A stretch of 56,578 nt of DNA from Glycomyces tenuis DSM 44171. Its GTDB lineage: Bacteria > Actinomycetota > Actinomycetes > Mycobacteriales > Micromonosporaceae. Below, piece by piece: positions 25,430-35,100 of the stretch (its first letter is position 1; each line of letters opens with the position of its first letter). The stretch lies in NCBI RefSeq assembly GCF_000427885.1, contig NZ_ATYW01000009.1, positions 126,062 to 182,639 on the forward strand. The letters are read 5' to 3'. The translations under genes were made by a program, and so were the position numbers. Below the pieces are notes generated by a model, which saw only the letters and a list, made by a program, of their open reading frames with translations, was not told where the DNA came from and searched no databases.

Positions 25430-27198
25430 GCGCCGCTCCCGCCGCCGAACCGCAGTGGAACGGGCGCCGCGTCGTCTCGCGGATGGCGAAGCGGTTCCGA
25501 CCCTACCGGTGGCAGGTACTGCTCTCATCGCTGATGGTCCTGTCGAGTGTTGGCCTCGGTATCGCCGGACCGTTGATCCTGCTGCGCATCGTCGATGAGG
25601 CCCTGCCGGAACGTGACCTGGAACTGCTCGCCTGGCTCTGCGGCTCCCTCGTCGGCGTGGGGGCGCTCTCCGGTGCGATGGCGTACTGCCAGTCCGTGCT
25701 CACCTCCTGGACGGGGCAACGGGTGATAGCCCGGCTTCGGGCCGACACCTACGATCGGGTCGCGGCCCAGCCGCTGACCTTCTTCGGTCGTGGCCACTCC
25801 GAGGTGCAGTCGCGCATGATCAGCGATATCGGAGCCGTGGAGCGGCTCGTCACCACGACCGCCCAGTCGTTCATCGGCTCGCTGGCGAACCTCATCGGCT
25901 TCGTCATCGTCATGGTGATCTTGAGCTGGCCGTTGGCGGTCGTCTCCCTGGCCGCCGCGTTCCTGCTCAGCCTCCTCAACAACCGATTCGCCCGACGCAG
26001 GAAAGCACTCTCGAAACAGCGGCAGCTGCTGCTGGCCGAGTTGATGAAGCGGCTCGGCGAGCACATGTCGTTCCAAGGACAGCTCCTGTCCAGGACGATG
26101 AACCAAGAGGCCGCTCAGCGCGCGAGGATCGTCGCCGGTTGCGACGACATCCGCGACACCGTGGTGAGGCAGGCCATGGTCGGCGCGGCCGCGGCCAGCC
26201 TGGTTGCGCTGGCCTTCGCGTGCATTCCGCCGCTGATCTACTGGATGGGTGGAACCTTCTTCGCCGACCTGACGATCGGCACGATCCTGGTTCTGGTCAT
26301 GATGCAGCTTCGGCTGTCCGGCCCCATCCAGTCGCTCCTGCGGATCAGCGGCAACCTGCAGACCTCCACGGTCGTCTTCGAGCGGATGTTCGAGTATCTG
26401 GACCTGCCGATGGACGAACCGGCACCGCGGGAGCCGGCGGGCCCGCGGCCCCCCGCTTCGACCATCCGGCTCCGCGAGGTCTCCTACACGTATCCGGGCC
26501 GTGACGGTCCCGCGCTCGACAAGGTCAGCCTGCGTCTCCCCTCCGGGACCGCGACGGTGATCGTGGGTCGGAGCGGCTCGGGGAAGAGCACGTTGGCGAT
26601 GGTGCTCGCGGGCTTGATGTCGCCGTGCTCGGGAACGGTCGAGATCGACGGCCGGCCGGTGACCCCCGAAGCGCTGCGGCGAATCGTCACCCTGGTGCCG
26701 CAGGACCCCGTGCTGTTCGATTGCTCCCTCCGCGAGAACCTCGCCTTCGGAGCGAGAGCGGCTTCGGACGAGGCGATCGAACGGGTCGTGGCCCTGGTCG
26801 GTCTCGACCGCATGGTCGCCGCGCTCCCGCAAGGCATCGGGACGCGCGTCGGCGACGGCGGCCGTGCGCTTTCGGGAGGGGAGCGGCAGCGCATCGGACT
26901 CGCGCGCGCCATGCTGGCCGACTGCCGGATGCTGGTCGTCGATGAGCCGACCGGCTCGCTCGACGGCATGACCGCTCGGCAGGTGTACTCGGTGCTGCGC
27001 GAGCACACCGCCGACAAGGCGCTGGTGCTCATCACCCACCAGGACATCGAGCTTCGGCCCGGAGATCGGGTGGTGTCGGTCTCCGACGGCCGCGCGTCCT
27101 ATTGCGGGGAGCGGTTTCCAGCCCATGAGCGAATGCACCGGTCAGTGAGCCGAAGCGATGACCTCGGACGCGAATCCCGCCCTCGAGCCTCCTCGTAG
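25426..27198 (+). CDS. ABC transporter, fused membrane and ATPase domains (RiPP exporter)
   Basis: A 590-aa half-transporter. Residues 30-310 form a six-helix exporter domain. The ATPase has Walker A GRSGSGKST (381-389), Q-loop PQDP (425-428), signature LSGGE (482-486) and Walker B VVDEP (504-508). There is no N-terminal C39 peptidase, so it would export without trimming a leader. It is coupled to the nitroreductase by ATGA and is the last gene before the terminator. A homodimeric exporter for the mature peptide, giving self-resistance too, is the likely role. Confidence 0.9.
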   Translation: MSAAPAAEPQWNGRRVVSRMAKRFRPYRWQVLLSSLMVLSSVGLGIAGPLILLRIVDEALPERDLELLAWLCGSLVGVGALSGAMAYCQSVLTSWTGQRVIARLRADTYDRVAAQPLTFFGRGHSEVQSRMISDIGAVERLVTTTAQSFIGSLANLIGFVIVMVILSWPLAVVSLAAAFLLSLLNNRFARRRKALSKQRQLLLAELMKRLGEHMSFQGQLLSRTMNQEAAQRARIVAGCDDIRDTVVRQAMVGAAAASLVALAFACIPPLIYWMGGTFFADLTIGTILVLVMMQLRLSGPIQSLLRISGNLQTSTVVFERMFEYLDLPMDEPAPREPAGPRPPASTIRLREVSYTYPGRDGPALDKVSLRLPSGTATVIVGRSGSGKSTLAMVLAGLMSPCSGTVEIDGRPVTPEALRRIVTLVPQDPVLFDCSLRENLAFGARAASDEAIERVVALVGLDRMVAALPQGIGTRVGDGGRALSGGERQRIGLARAMLADCRMLVVDEPTGSLDGMTARQVYSVLREHTADKALVLITHQDIELRPGDRVVSVSDGRASYCGERFPAHERMHRSVSRSDDLGRESRPRASS

Positions 27199-27218
27199 GC
27201 TCCGTTTCACTCTAACGA

Positions 27219-27266
27219 CCGGCGCCTGCCGGTGTCGGGATCGATCCCGACACCGGCAGGCGCCGG
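27219..27266. terminator. Perfect 48-bp palindromic terminator of the RiPP cluster
   Basis: Bases 27219-27242 are exactly reverse-complementary to 27243-27266, giving an uninterrupted 24-bp arm (effective loop TCGA). It lies 20 bases after the ABC transporter stop. It could also serve the secreted peptide gene that ends at 27417 on the other strand. Confidence 0.85.
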
Positions 27267-27416
27267 CCTTGCCGTATCCGTGCTTGGCGAGCGAGGAGTG
27301 CGCCTCCCGCTCACGAAGCGGGTGCGGCTTTCGCCCGCGACGGATACGGCTTCTCGAACCTCATGGAAGGGCGCGGGGCCGCTCCGAACCGGTGCGGTGC
27401 CGCGCCCAGCGCCCCG

Positions 27417-27578
27417 TCAGCTCCAGCAGGCGGGGTGACCGGGGTTGCCGCAGACCTGGACCTCGAAGTCCGCGCTGGTGGTGGCCTGCGCCGGGGCGGC
27501 GGCCAGCATGAGCACGGCAGCGGCCGCGGCGGCCGCCACGGCGGCAGCGCGGCCGAGGTACCTGAATGATTTGGACAT
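27417..27578 (-). CDS. Tiny secreted two-cysteine peptide
   Basis: A 53-aa protein with GAGGAGG upstream of its ATG. The signal peptide is unmistakable: basic start (MSKSFRYLGR), a long Ala-rich core and an AQA cleavage site at residue 32. The predicted mature peptide is only 21 residues, with two Cys in VCGNPGHPACWS and an end at Trp-Ser, so one disulfide loop of seven residues is likely. The family is not recognised. It is convergent with the RiPP cluster and divergent from the arylamine acetyltransferase gene. A signalling or surface role is speculation. Confidence 0.72.
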   Translation of the reverse strand: MSKSFRYLGRAAAVAAAAAAAVLMLAAAPAQATTSADFEVQVCGNPGHPACWS

Positions 27579-27777
27579 GTGTCCTCCTCTGAGTCGGGAT
27601 TCCGGTGACACCGCTCGGGCGATGAGCGAGCGGTGATCTCCAGATTGGATCGCGCCCGCACGGAAACGGCACGGATCCGCCACGTCCTGAGCGAGACCGT
27701 CGACTCGCCCCGGCCCCACGGCCCCGAAGTGGCGCCGGAGGCGGAATACGAGTCGTGGCGGGGATGTTGTCCTCCAC

Positions 27778-28629
27778 ATGTGGAACAGCGAGGAACTCGA
27801 CCTCGGCGCCTATCTCGCCTTCCTGAAGTACGAGGGCGACCGTCTCCCCACCATGGAGACGCTGCGAGCCCTGCAACGCGCGCACGTGCTGACCGTGCGG
27901 TGGGGCACGCTCGACAGCTTCCTGCACCGTGAGGTGCGGCTCGACCTGCCTTCGGTGCAGGACAAGCTGGTGCGCCGCGGCCGGGGCGGCTACTGCTTCG
28001 AGCACGTCCTGCTCTTCGCCGCCGTCTTGGAGAAGCTCGGCTTCCACTTCACCGCCGTCTCGGGCCGGGTGCAGCTCGGCGCGGACTCCCGCAGGCCGCG
28101 CCCGGCGACGCACGCGATGCTGCTCGTGGAGCTGGACGGCACGCGCTGGCTGAGCGACGTCGGTTTCGGCGCCAGCCCCTTGGAGCCCATCGAGCTGGCG
28201 GACGGCGCCCGGAGCGAAGCGGGCCCGTGGCCGTACCTGCTGCGGTGGCAGGAGATCACCCACGGATCGCCGGGCTGGGCCGTGCATCAGATCGGCGACG
28301 GACCGGAAGGGCCGGAAGGCTGGACGGTGCGGCAGGTCTTCACCGAGAACCCGCAGTACCCCGTCGATTTCGCGGTCGGGAACCACTTCGTGGCCTCGAA
28401 CGACCACTCCCCGTTCGTCATCCGCCCGTACGTCCAGCGGCTGCGCCCCGACCGGCTCGACGCGCTCGACGCGCTCACGTGGACGACCGAGTACCCGGGC
28501 CGGGCCCCGACGAAGGAGACCGTCCGGCCGCACCAGGTGCCCAAGCTGCTCGACGAGGTTTTCGGAATCCGCACGGACCCCGAGGAAGCCGAGCTGCTGG
28601 CGAGTCGGCTGGCAGACCTGACGACCTAG
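27778..28629 (+). CDS. nat: Arylamine N-acetyltransferase
   Basis: A 283-aa NAT-family enzyme with the full Cys-His-Asp triad: C73 in RGGYCFEHV, H112 in THAMLLVE and D127 in WLSDVGFGA. It transfers acetyl from CoA to arylamines or hydrazines; relatives also act in ansamycin amide closure, but no polyketide genes are near. Upstream of the ATG at 27778 no clear ribosome binding site is seen, so the exact start is less certain. It is convergent with the basic protein gene downstream. Confidence 0.92.
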   Translation: MWNSEELDLGAYLAFLKYEGDRLPTMETLRALQRAHVLTVRWGTLDSFLHREVRLDLPSVQDKLVRRGRGGYCFEHVLLFAAVLEKLGFHFTAVSGRVQLGADSRRPRPATHAMLLVELDGTRWLSDVGFGASPLEPIELADGARSEAGPWPYLLRWQEITHGSPGWAVHQIGDGPEGPEGWTVRQVFTENPQYPVDFAVGNHFVASNDHSPFVIRPYVQRLRPDRLDALDALTWTTEYPGRAPTKETVRPHQVPKLLDEVFGIRTDPEEAELLASRLADLTT

Positions 28630-28678
28630 CGCCGAAGATGCCCGCTCGGGAGCCGGACGGCGTCGCGGTCGCGCCGAC

Positions 28679-29176
28679 TCAGCGGGCGTCGCGCTTGGCC
28701 TGGCGGCGCGCTCCCTTGGCCATGCTGGAGGCGCGGCGTTTCCGCGTCGCGGGGGAGGGGGCCTTGGCTCGTGGCGCGGTGGCCGGTCGGGTCCGCCGCT
28801 CAGGTGCGGCAGGCCGTGGAGGCGCGGTGTTCCTCGCCTTGCGGACGGCGTCGAGGCGCAGGTTCTTGAGCTCTGTGGCGCTGCGGCGGGCCGCCTGCGC
28901 CAGAGCCCTGCTCACCCTGGCGAGCGCGTCCTCGAACACCTCGGCCTTCTGCGCGTTGCGCAGGTTCTTCGGTCTGGCCTTGCCGCGGCCGCCGTGCTCG
29001 ACCACCTTCGCGCCGCCCTCGCGACGGTAGAGGCCGACGTACTTGTTCCGGGCGCGCCGCACACGGTCGTGCAGGTGCGCCAGCGCGTCCTCGTCGAGTT
29101 CGACCAGCCGTTCCCTCTCGGTCTCGCGGACCAAGGACAACTCGTTCTCGTTGAGTGAGTTGAGCAGTGCCTTCAT
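28679..29176 (-). CDS. Arg/Lys-rich basic protein, putative nucleic-acid binding
   Basis: A 165-aa protein. Residues 1-110 are helical and charged (ERERLVELDEDALAHLHDR, then RARNKYVGLYRREGG). Residues 110-165 form a disordered Pro/Ala/Arg/Lys-rich tail similar to histone H1 or AlgP-like tails. No enzymatic motif is visible. The structured half looks like a conserved actinobacterial family whose name I do not know. The tail suggests DNA or RNA binding. The ATG at 29176 was chosen because the open frame upstream has shadow composition. Confidence 0.75.
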   Translation of the reverse strand: MKALLNSLNENELSLVRETERERLVELDEDALAHLHDRVRRARNKYVGLYRREGGAKVVEHGGRGKARPKNLRNAQKAEVFEDALARVSRALAQAARRSATELKNLRLDAVRKARNTAPPRPAAPERRTRPATAPRAKAPSPATRKRRASSMAKGARRQAKRDAR

Positions 29177-29396
29177 ATGGAGAGCCCCCGTTTCGGTGCG
29201 TCGGCCGAGCCGGACGAGGCGAGGCCGACTCATCTGAGCATCGTAAACGCAGACCCGCTCTCGACCTGACGGTTTTCGGATTCGCCGCCGATCACTCGGC
29301 GGGTCGGACGACCACCCCGCACATTCGGGAATTCGACCACGAACGCCGCGTCCTGGGCGAGACTGAAGAGAGCTTGCCCGGGAAAGGATGATGGTG

Positions 29397-29831
29397 ATGC
29401 CGCAAAAGCAGCAGCAGGTCGTGGTCGGCATCGACGGCTCGGAGCCCGCGGTGCGGGCACTGCGATGGGCATTGGGATACGCCGAGCAGACGGGCGCGAG
29501 GATCGAGGCCGTCCATGCCTGGCAGATCCCGGCCATGTACGGCACGGCGGTGGCGGCCGTGCCCAGCGGGGAATTCCGCTCCGCGGCCGAGCGAGTGCTC
29601 AGAGAAACGGTCGACGAGGCTCTCGGCGAGCACGGCGGCCTCGACGTCGAACGCGTGACGGAGATGGGACATCCGTCGAAGGTCCTGGTCGAACACTCCG
29701 AGGGAGCGGACCTGCTGGTGGTCGGCAGCCGCGGCCGCGGCGGCCTCGTCGGCACCCTGATCGGCTCGGTGAGCCTGCACTGCGTCACCCGTGCCGCCTG
29801 CCCGGTGGTGGTGGTCCGAGCCGAGGACTGA
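29397..29831 (+). CDS. Universal stress protein (UspA family)
   Basis: A 144-aa single Usp domain with VVVGIDGSEPAVRAL at the N-terminus and the ATP-binding signature GSRGRGGLVGTLIGSVS near the C-terminus (G-2x-G-9x-GS). Three in-frame ATGs occur at 29388, 29391 and 29397; the last was chosen because GGAAAGG lies nine bases before it. Actinobacterial Usp proteins bind ATP or cAMP and respond to hypoxia and stationary phase. It seems monocistronic. Confidence 0.92.
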   Translation: MPQKQQQVVVGIDGSEPAVRALRWALGYAEQTGARIEAVHAWQIPAMYGTAVAAVPSGEFRSAAERVLRETVDEALGEHGGLDVERVTEMGHPSKVLVEHSEGADLLVVGSRGRGGLVGTLIGSVSLHCVTRAACPVVVVRAED

Positions 29832-29888
29832 GGCCGCGGAAGCCGACTGCCCGGGCGTCAAGGCCGAACCGCCGCTGCGGCGCTCGGT

Positions 29889-30779
29889 TCACAGGGCGGC
29901 GCCGCGAAGATCCCGGAAAGCGCGCGCTTCCGCGGCGGTGTAGTCGTCGTCGGGCGCTCCCGGCCCCCGTGCGGTCCGGTTGCGGCAGATCTCCACTCGC
30001 AGCCCCTCGCGGATCAAGGGGACGAGGTCGGCCCGGTCGACCCTTCGCCTGCCGGTTCGGGCGTAGGCGTCGAGGAAGCCCCCGGCTCGTTCGAGCATGA
30101 TGGCGTTGCCGGCCGGGTTCTTCGACAGCTCCCATGCCGCCCAGGCGAGTTCGCGTTCGGGATGGTCCACCCGCAACTCGTCCCAATCGATCAGCCCCGC
30201 GATGGCGCCGTCCCGGCAGATCAGGTTTCTGCGATAGAAGTCCCCGTGCACCGCCAAGGGCTTCGACCGCGCTCGCCGCTCCCAGGCGAGCAGCGCCGCG
30301 TCGAGCGCCGGATCGCTCAGGTCCTCCCAGTGAGCGCACCGCTCGCACCGCGGAACCGGAAGCGGCCGTCGCCCGCCGAGGTTCAGCTCCTCGGCCGCCG
30401 AGTGGAGCCGCGCCAGCAGTTCGGCGGCCTGCCGACGAGCCCTCGGCTCGTCACGGTCGAGCTGCGCCCCCTCGATCCAAGGCCATACCGAGACCGGTCG
30501 GCCCTTCCACACCGCGACCGTCCGGTGATCGGCGCCCCTGAGCGGGGCCACCGCCTCGGGGACCGCGGCGGCGAAGCGCTCGACGACTCGGTACACCCAC
30601 TCCAGGTCGCTCGCCGACCTGGTCTCCGGGCTGACGCGGACGGCGAATCCGCCGTCCCGCGAGACCTTCCAGATCTCGCATTCGTCGCCCAGGCCCCGGA
30701 CCGGTGCCGCCCGCCCGGCCGACAGGCCGTAACGCTCCTCGAGGAGCGCCACCAGCGACTCGTTCATCCGCCCGGCCAT
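29889..30779 (-). CDS. Aminoglycoside phosphotransferase-like (APH/choline kinase fold) kinase
   Basis: The protein is about 296 aa with the APH fold. Brenner's motif is HGDFYRRN (catalytic Asp) and the metal-binding motif is LIDWDE. The N-lobe shows CEIWKVSRDGGFAVRV in place of a clear catalytic Lys. Substrates of such orphan kinases range from drugs to sugars and amines, so resistance should not be assumed. GTG at 30782, ATG at 30779 and ATG at 30767 are alternative starts, none with a strong ribosome binding site. A truncated arginase frame runs directly into its 5' end. Confidence 0.82.
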   Translation of the reverse strand: MAGRMNESLVALLEERYGLSAGRAAPVRGLGDECEIWKVSRDGGFAVRVSPETRSASDLEWVYRVVERFAAAVPEAVAPLRGADHRTVAVWKGRPVSVWPWIEGAQLDRDEPRARRQAAELLARLHSAAEELNLGGRRPLPVPRCERCAHWEDLSDPALDAALLAWERRARSKPLAVHGDFYRRNLICRDGAIAGLIDWDELRVDHPERELAWAAWELSKNPAGNAIMLERAGGFLDAYARTGRRRVDRADLVPLIREGLRVEICRNRTARGPGAPDDDYTAAEARAFRDLRGAAL

Positions 30780-30785
30780 CACGAC

Positions 30786-31185
30786 ACTCTACTGACCGAC
30801 GAGTCTCCGGTGTGTACAGGTCCGAGCCGCCGTCGACGTAGAGCAGCGCCGGCCGAACACCGCTTCGGACGAAGCCCGCGACCACGCCGACGGTGATCGA
30901 GCAGTCGCCGCCGACGACCACCGGCGTCTGGCCGGCCTCCAGGATCCGCGCCACCCCGGACGCGGTCTGCTCGGCGACCTCGGCCACGACGGCGGCGTGC
31001 TTGCCGTCGGGACGCTCGTGGTCGGGCCGCCAGCGAAACGCCATCACGTCCCCGTGGTCCTCGGCCCCGCCGGGCAGCAGCTCGACCAGGCCTGCCGCGC
31101 GGATCGCCGCCGGGCCCTTCTCCAGTCCCGGTGTGTGCGCCCCCGCGCTCGACGGCACACCGAGCAGTCCCCATCGAACATTCAT
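30786..31185 (-). pseudogene. Truncated arginase/agmatinase-family gene (N-terminal half only)
   Basis: From ATG 31185 the frame encodes about 128 residues of arginase-family N-terminus (WGLLGVPSSAGAHTPGLEKGP, then VVVGGDCSITVG). It ends in LLYVDGGSDLYTPET, where the metal-binding His of the family's DxHxD motif is replaced by Gly. Full enzymes have about 280-300 aa and a second metal cluster. Here homology stops near 30802 and the frame runs out of register into the kinase gene, ending at 30451. A deletion joining the two genes is the simplest explanation; a working product is unlikely. Confidence 0.65.
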
Positions 31186-31275
31186 GACGGTCATCATCAC
31201 ACCGCTCCCCGACAGGTCTCCCTACGGCCGCGGAGATCCGGAGCCCGGCTCCGGCCGTTTGAGTAGAGTGTCGCT

Positions 31276-32130
31276 GTGGCGAATGAAACGATGCGACAGA
31301 ACTGGACGGACGGGGCGGCCGGGTGGGTGGCGAACGAGGCGATCCTCGACGCCGTGTTCGCGCCGGTGACGGCGGCGATCCTCGAACAGGCCGCTCCGGT
31401 GGCCGGGCGGCGGTTGCTCGACGTCGGCTGCGGGACCGGGACGCTGCTCGCGAAGAGCGCCGCGGCGGGCGCCGAGGTCGTCGGCGTGGACATCTCCGAG
31501 GGCATGGCCGCGGCCGCACGCCGCCGCGTGCCCGAGGCGACCGTCCTCATCGCCGACGCGCAGACCGAAGACCTCCTCGCCGAGACCTCCGGGGCGCCGT
31601 TCGACCGGGTCGTCTCGCGCTTCGGCGTCATGTTCTTCGAGGACCCCGAGGCCGCGTTCGCGAACGTCCGCTCCGCTGCCGCGCCCGGCGCCCGGCTCGT
31701 GTTCGCCTGCTGGCGAAGCGAAGAGGAGAACCCGATATTCAGCCTCGGCTCGCAGATCCTCATCGACAGGCTCGACCCGCAGCCCGAGCCGTCCGCGCCC
31801 GACGCGCCCGGGCCGACCGCGTTCGCCGACGCCGGGCGGACGGCCTCGATGCTGGCCGCCGCCGGGTGGGACTCGGTGAAGGCCGACGCCCTCGATTTCA
31901 CGTGCGATTACGGGATCGACGGCGGCGACGGTGTCGAGGAGCGGCTCGCCACGATCCTCAACGGCGGCACCGGCCGTCTCGCCAAGGAGCAGCTGCTGCC
32001 CCGCCTCGGCGAGGAAGGCTGGGAGTCCCTCGTGGACGAGGTGCGCGCCGAGCTGCGCCGCCACCGCGTCGAGGGCGTCGTCCGCTTCCCCGGCGCGGTC
32101 TGGATCGTCACCGCGAGCAACCCCGCCTGA
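31276..32130 (+). CDS. Class I SAM-dependent methyltransferase
   Basis: A 284-aa methyltransferase with motif I LLDVGCGTGTLLAKS, an acidic strand-2 end in VVGVDISEGM, and DRVVSRFGVMFFEDPEAAFANVRSA as the usual post-I/motif-IV region of the Methyltransf_11/25 type. The start is GTG at 31276. Substrate unknown. It is followed after 50 bp by the DUF4132 gene on the same strand; a shared transcript is possible. Confidence 0.88.
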   Translation: MANETMRQNWTDGAAGWVANEAILDAVFAPVTAAILEQAAPVAGRRLLDVGCGTGTLLAKSAAAGAEVVGVDISEGMAAAARRRVPEATVLIADAQTEDLLAETSGAPFDRVVSRFGVMFFEDPEAAFANVRSAAAPGARLVFACWRSEEENPIFSLGSQILIDRLDPQPEPSAPDAPGPTAFADAGRTASMLAAAGWDSVKADALDFTCDYGIDGGDGVEERLATILNGGTGRLAKEQLLPRLGEEGWESLVDEVRAELRRHRVEGVVRFPGAVWIVTASNPA

Positions 32131-32180
32131 GACCGGGCGTTCGAATCGACGTCCCGGCGGCGCTGTCGTACTGGGTTCTT

Positions 32181-35100
32181 ATGCTCCATGGCGTGAACAC
32201 GACTGACTATCCCTCCATCGCCGGCGAGGACACCGTCGACATCCCCGAATCCTGGGCCTCCGAGCTCCTCGACCGGCGCGGGCGCGGCACGCCCCGGCCC
32301 GTCGAGATCGGCCCCGACGCGGTGCGGGAGCTCCAGAACCGCTTCGCGCGGTACGAGAACGACATCGAACGCGCTCTGGCGCGCCTCGAGGACCCCTCGT
32401 ACGAGGCGCCGATCAGGGCCGGGATCGCCGGGACCGGCGACCCGCTCGAGGCCGCTCTGGCGGCGCAGCTGCTCTCACGGGCCGCCGCCGGACGGCGCCG
32501 CGATGTGGGCGACCCGACCAGGGCCTGGATCGCCGGACGCGGCGTCGGCTTCGCCGCCGAGGCCGTACTCGAACTCGCGGCGCACCTGGTGGTCTGGTAC
32601 GCCTACCACGGGGGCGACGGCCCGGTGTCCATCCGCACCGTCGATGTCTCGAGCCTTTTCCGCAGCCCCGAGACCGTCCGGTGCATCGAGCCGCTGCGCT
32701 CGATCCTCGCCGCCCTCCCCGACGAGGAGTACGAGACGGTCCGGGCCGCCGTCGACCGACGCAGGACCACCGAGGCCCACCGCTTCGCGGCCGCGATGCT
32801 CATGCCCGAGCAGGAGGACTGGACGCGCGAGGCCGTAAAGCTGTACGCCGCCTCCCGCAAGCGCTGGTCCGTGACCGACTCGCTGTGGGTCATGGTCTCC
32901 AGCGGCGTGCACGTCGAGCTCGCGGACGTCACGAAGCTCGACCGCTACCAGGCCCACAACGGCGGCGTCGCCCGCGTCGTCGATGCGCTTGGAGCCGACG
33001 CGCTGCCCATCCTGGTCGCCACCCTCGACGACGACGAGCGGCCGAGCGCCGAGTTCCGCGACGAGGCCTACGACGCCATCGGGCGGCTGCCGTCCGAGGA
33101 CGCGATCGGGTTCCTCATCGAACGCTCGAGCCTGCCGCAGGCGGCTGCGGCGCTCAAAGCCGCCGCCGCGCGCTTCCCGGTGCGGACCCTGAGGGCCGTC
33201 GCGGCGCGCTGGACCACCGCCACCGTGTTCCTCAAGGCGCGCCTGGCGGGGCTCGTCCGCGCGGAGCTGGCCGACCGCATGTCCGAACTGGAGCCGCCGG
33301 ACCGGTCGGCGATCGAACGGCTGCTCCAGTCGACGCGGCCGGCGCCGCCGGCCGAGACCGCGCCACCGGTGTTCACCACGCCCCCGTGGACGCCGTTCAA
33401 ACCGTCCGCGAAGAAGACCGCGGCGGACGGCCTCACGCCTCCGCCGGTGGACGAGCTCCGCTGGGCCGAAGACGAACGCCGATCGTGGGCCGAGGGCGTC
33501 GGTTCGCCGTACGAGGGGCGCCATTACCTGAAGACCGAGGGCTTCTGGCAGCGGAGCCCCTGGGGCGCCACCATCGCTCCGGGCCACTACTACTTCATGG
33601 ATATGCTGGCGTGGGCCCCCGACGAGGTGGCCCTGCCCGGTTACGAGCGGTGGGAGGGCGCCGCCGACACCGCCTCGCTCGCGACGGTCCGCGCGATCCT
33701 CGCCCGCTACGGCGAGGCCGCCGCGCCGAGGATCCAGGAGCTCATCGCCAAGAAGCCCTCCTGTCGGCCCGCGCTGCTGCCGTTCGTGAACCTCGGCGCC
33801 GCCCGCATGGCCGCCGCCTGGGTCTCGCGAAGCCGCACCGACCGCGCGCACGGCCGGGCCTGGCTCGACCGCCACCCCGCCGAGGCCGCCGCGTTCCTCA
33901 TCCCCGACGCACTGGGCAAGAACGCCAAGGAACGGCAGTCCGCCGAGGGCGCTCTGCGGTACCTCGCCGCCGAACACCGGGAGACGCTCGACAAGGCCGC
34001 CGCCGCGTACGGGCCCGGAGCCGCCGAGGCGGTCGCCGCGATCGTCGACGCCGACCCGCTCGACCCGCGGCGGCGCGTCCCCAAGCCCGCCGCGTGGGCC
34101 GACCCGGCGATGCTGCCGCCCGTGCTCCTGAGCGACGGGCGCGGCCGGCTGCCCGACGACGCGACGCGGACCCTCATGACCGCGCTCGCGCTCGACGACC
34201 CCGATCGCCTGTACCCGGGCGCGGACCTGCTCGCCGCCGAGTGCGACCCGGCCTCGCTGACGGCGTTCTCGTGGGCCCTGTTCGAGCTGTGGGCCGCCGC
34301 CGGTTCGCCCACGAAGGACGGCTGGGCGATGGACCAGCTGCGGCGCTTCGCCGACGACGACACGGTGCGCCGCCTGACCGCGCTCATCCGCGAATGGCCC
34401 GGCCAAGGCCAGAGCCGCAAGGCCGTTCGGGGCCTGGAGACCCTCGGCCACATCGGCTCCGAGGCCTCGCTGCGCGCCGTCCAGGGCATCGCCGCGAACG
34501 GGGAGTTCAAGTCGCTCAAGAAGACCGCGGCCGCGCAGATCGAGGTCATCGCCGAGCGCCTGGAGCTGACGCTCGACCAGCTCGCTGACCGCCTCGTGCC
34601 GGATTTCGGGCTCTCCTCGGATGAACCGCTCGTCCTCGACTACGGCCCGCGCTCGTTCACCGTCCGGTTCGACGAGCAGCTGAAGCCCTACCTCGTCGAC
34701 GAGCGGGGGAAGCGCCGCGCGAGCGCGCCCAAGCCGGCCGCGAAAGACGACCAGGAGCGGGCGCAGGCCGCGCACGAGCGCTTCACGACCCTCCGCAAAG
34801 AACTCAAAACCACCGCGGCCGAGCAGGTGAGGCGCCTCGAAGCGGCGATGGTCGACCAGCGGTCGTGGAGCCCGGCGGAATTCGGGCGCCGCCTCGTGGA
34901 CCACCCGCTGATGTGGCAGCTCGCCCGCAGGCTCGTCTTCCAGGCCACCGCGGGAGCTTCGTCGACGTCGTTCCGGCTCGCGGAGGACCGCACGCTCGCG
35001 GACCTGGACGACGAGCTGTTCGAGCTCCCGGAGGACGCGGCCGTGCGCGTGGCGCACCCGCTGTCCCTCGGCGGCGAGCTCGCCGACTGGGCCGAGGTCT

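Noticed and set aside
29889..30779. Antibiotic resistance call for the phosphotransferase-fold kinase
   Set aside because: The fold is shared with many sugar, choline and amino-acid kinases, and no drug-specific motif or linked resistance context is present.
30451..30785. Continuation of the arginase frame inside the kinase gene
   Set aside because: It is out of frame with the kinase and has no arginase similarity, so it was not annotated as coding.
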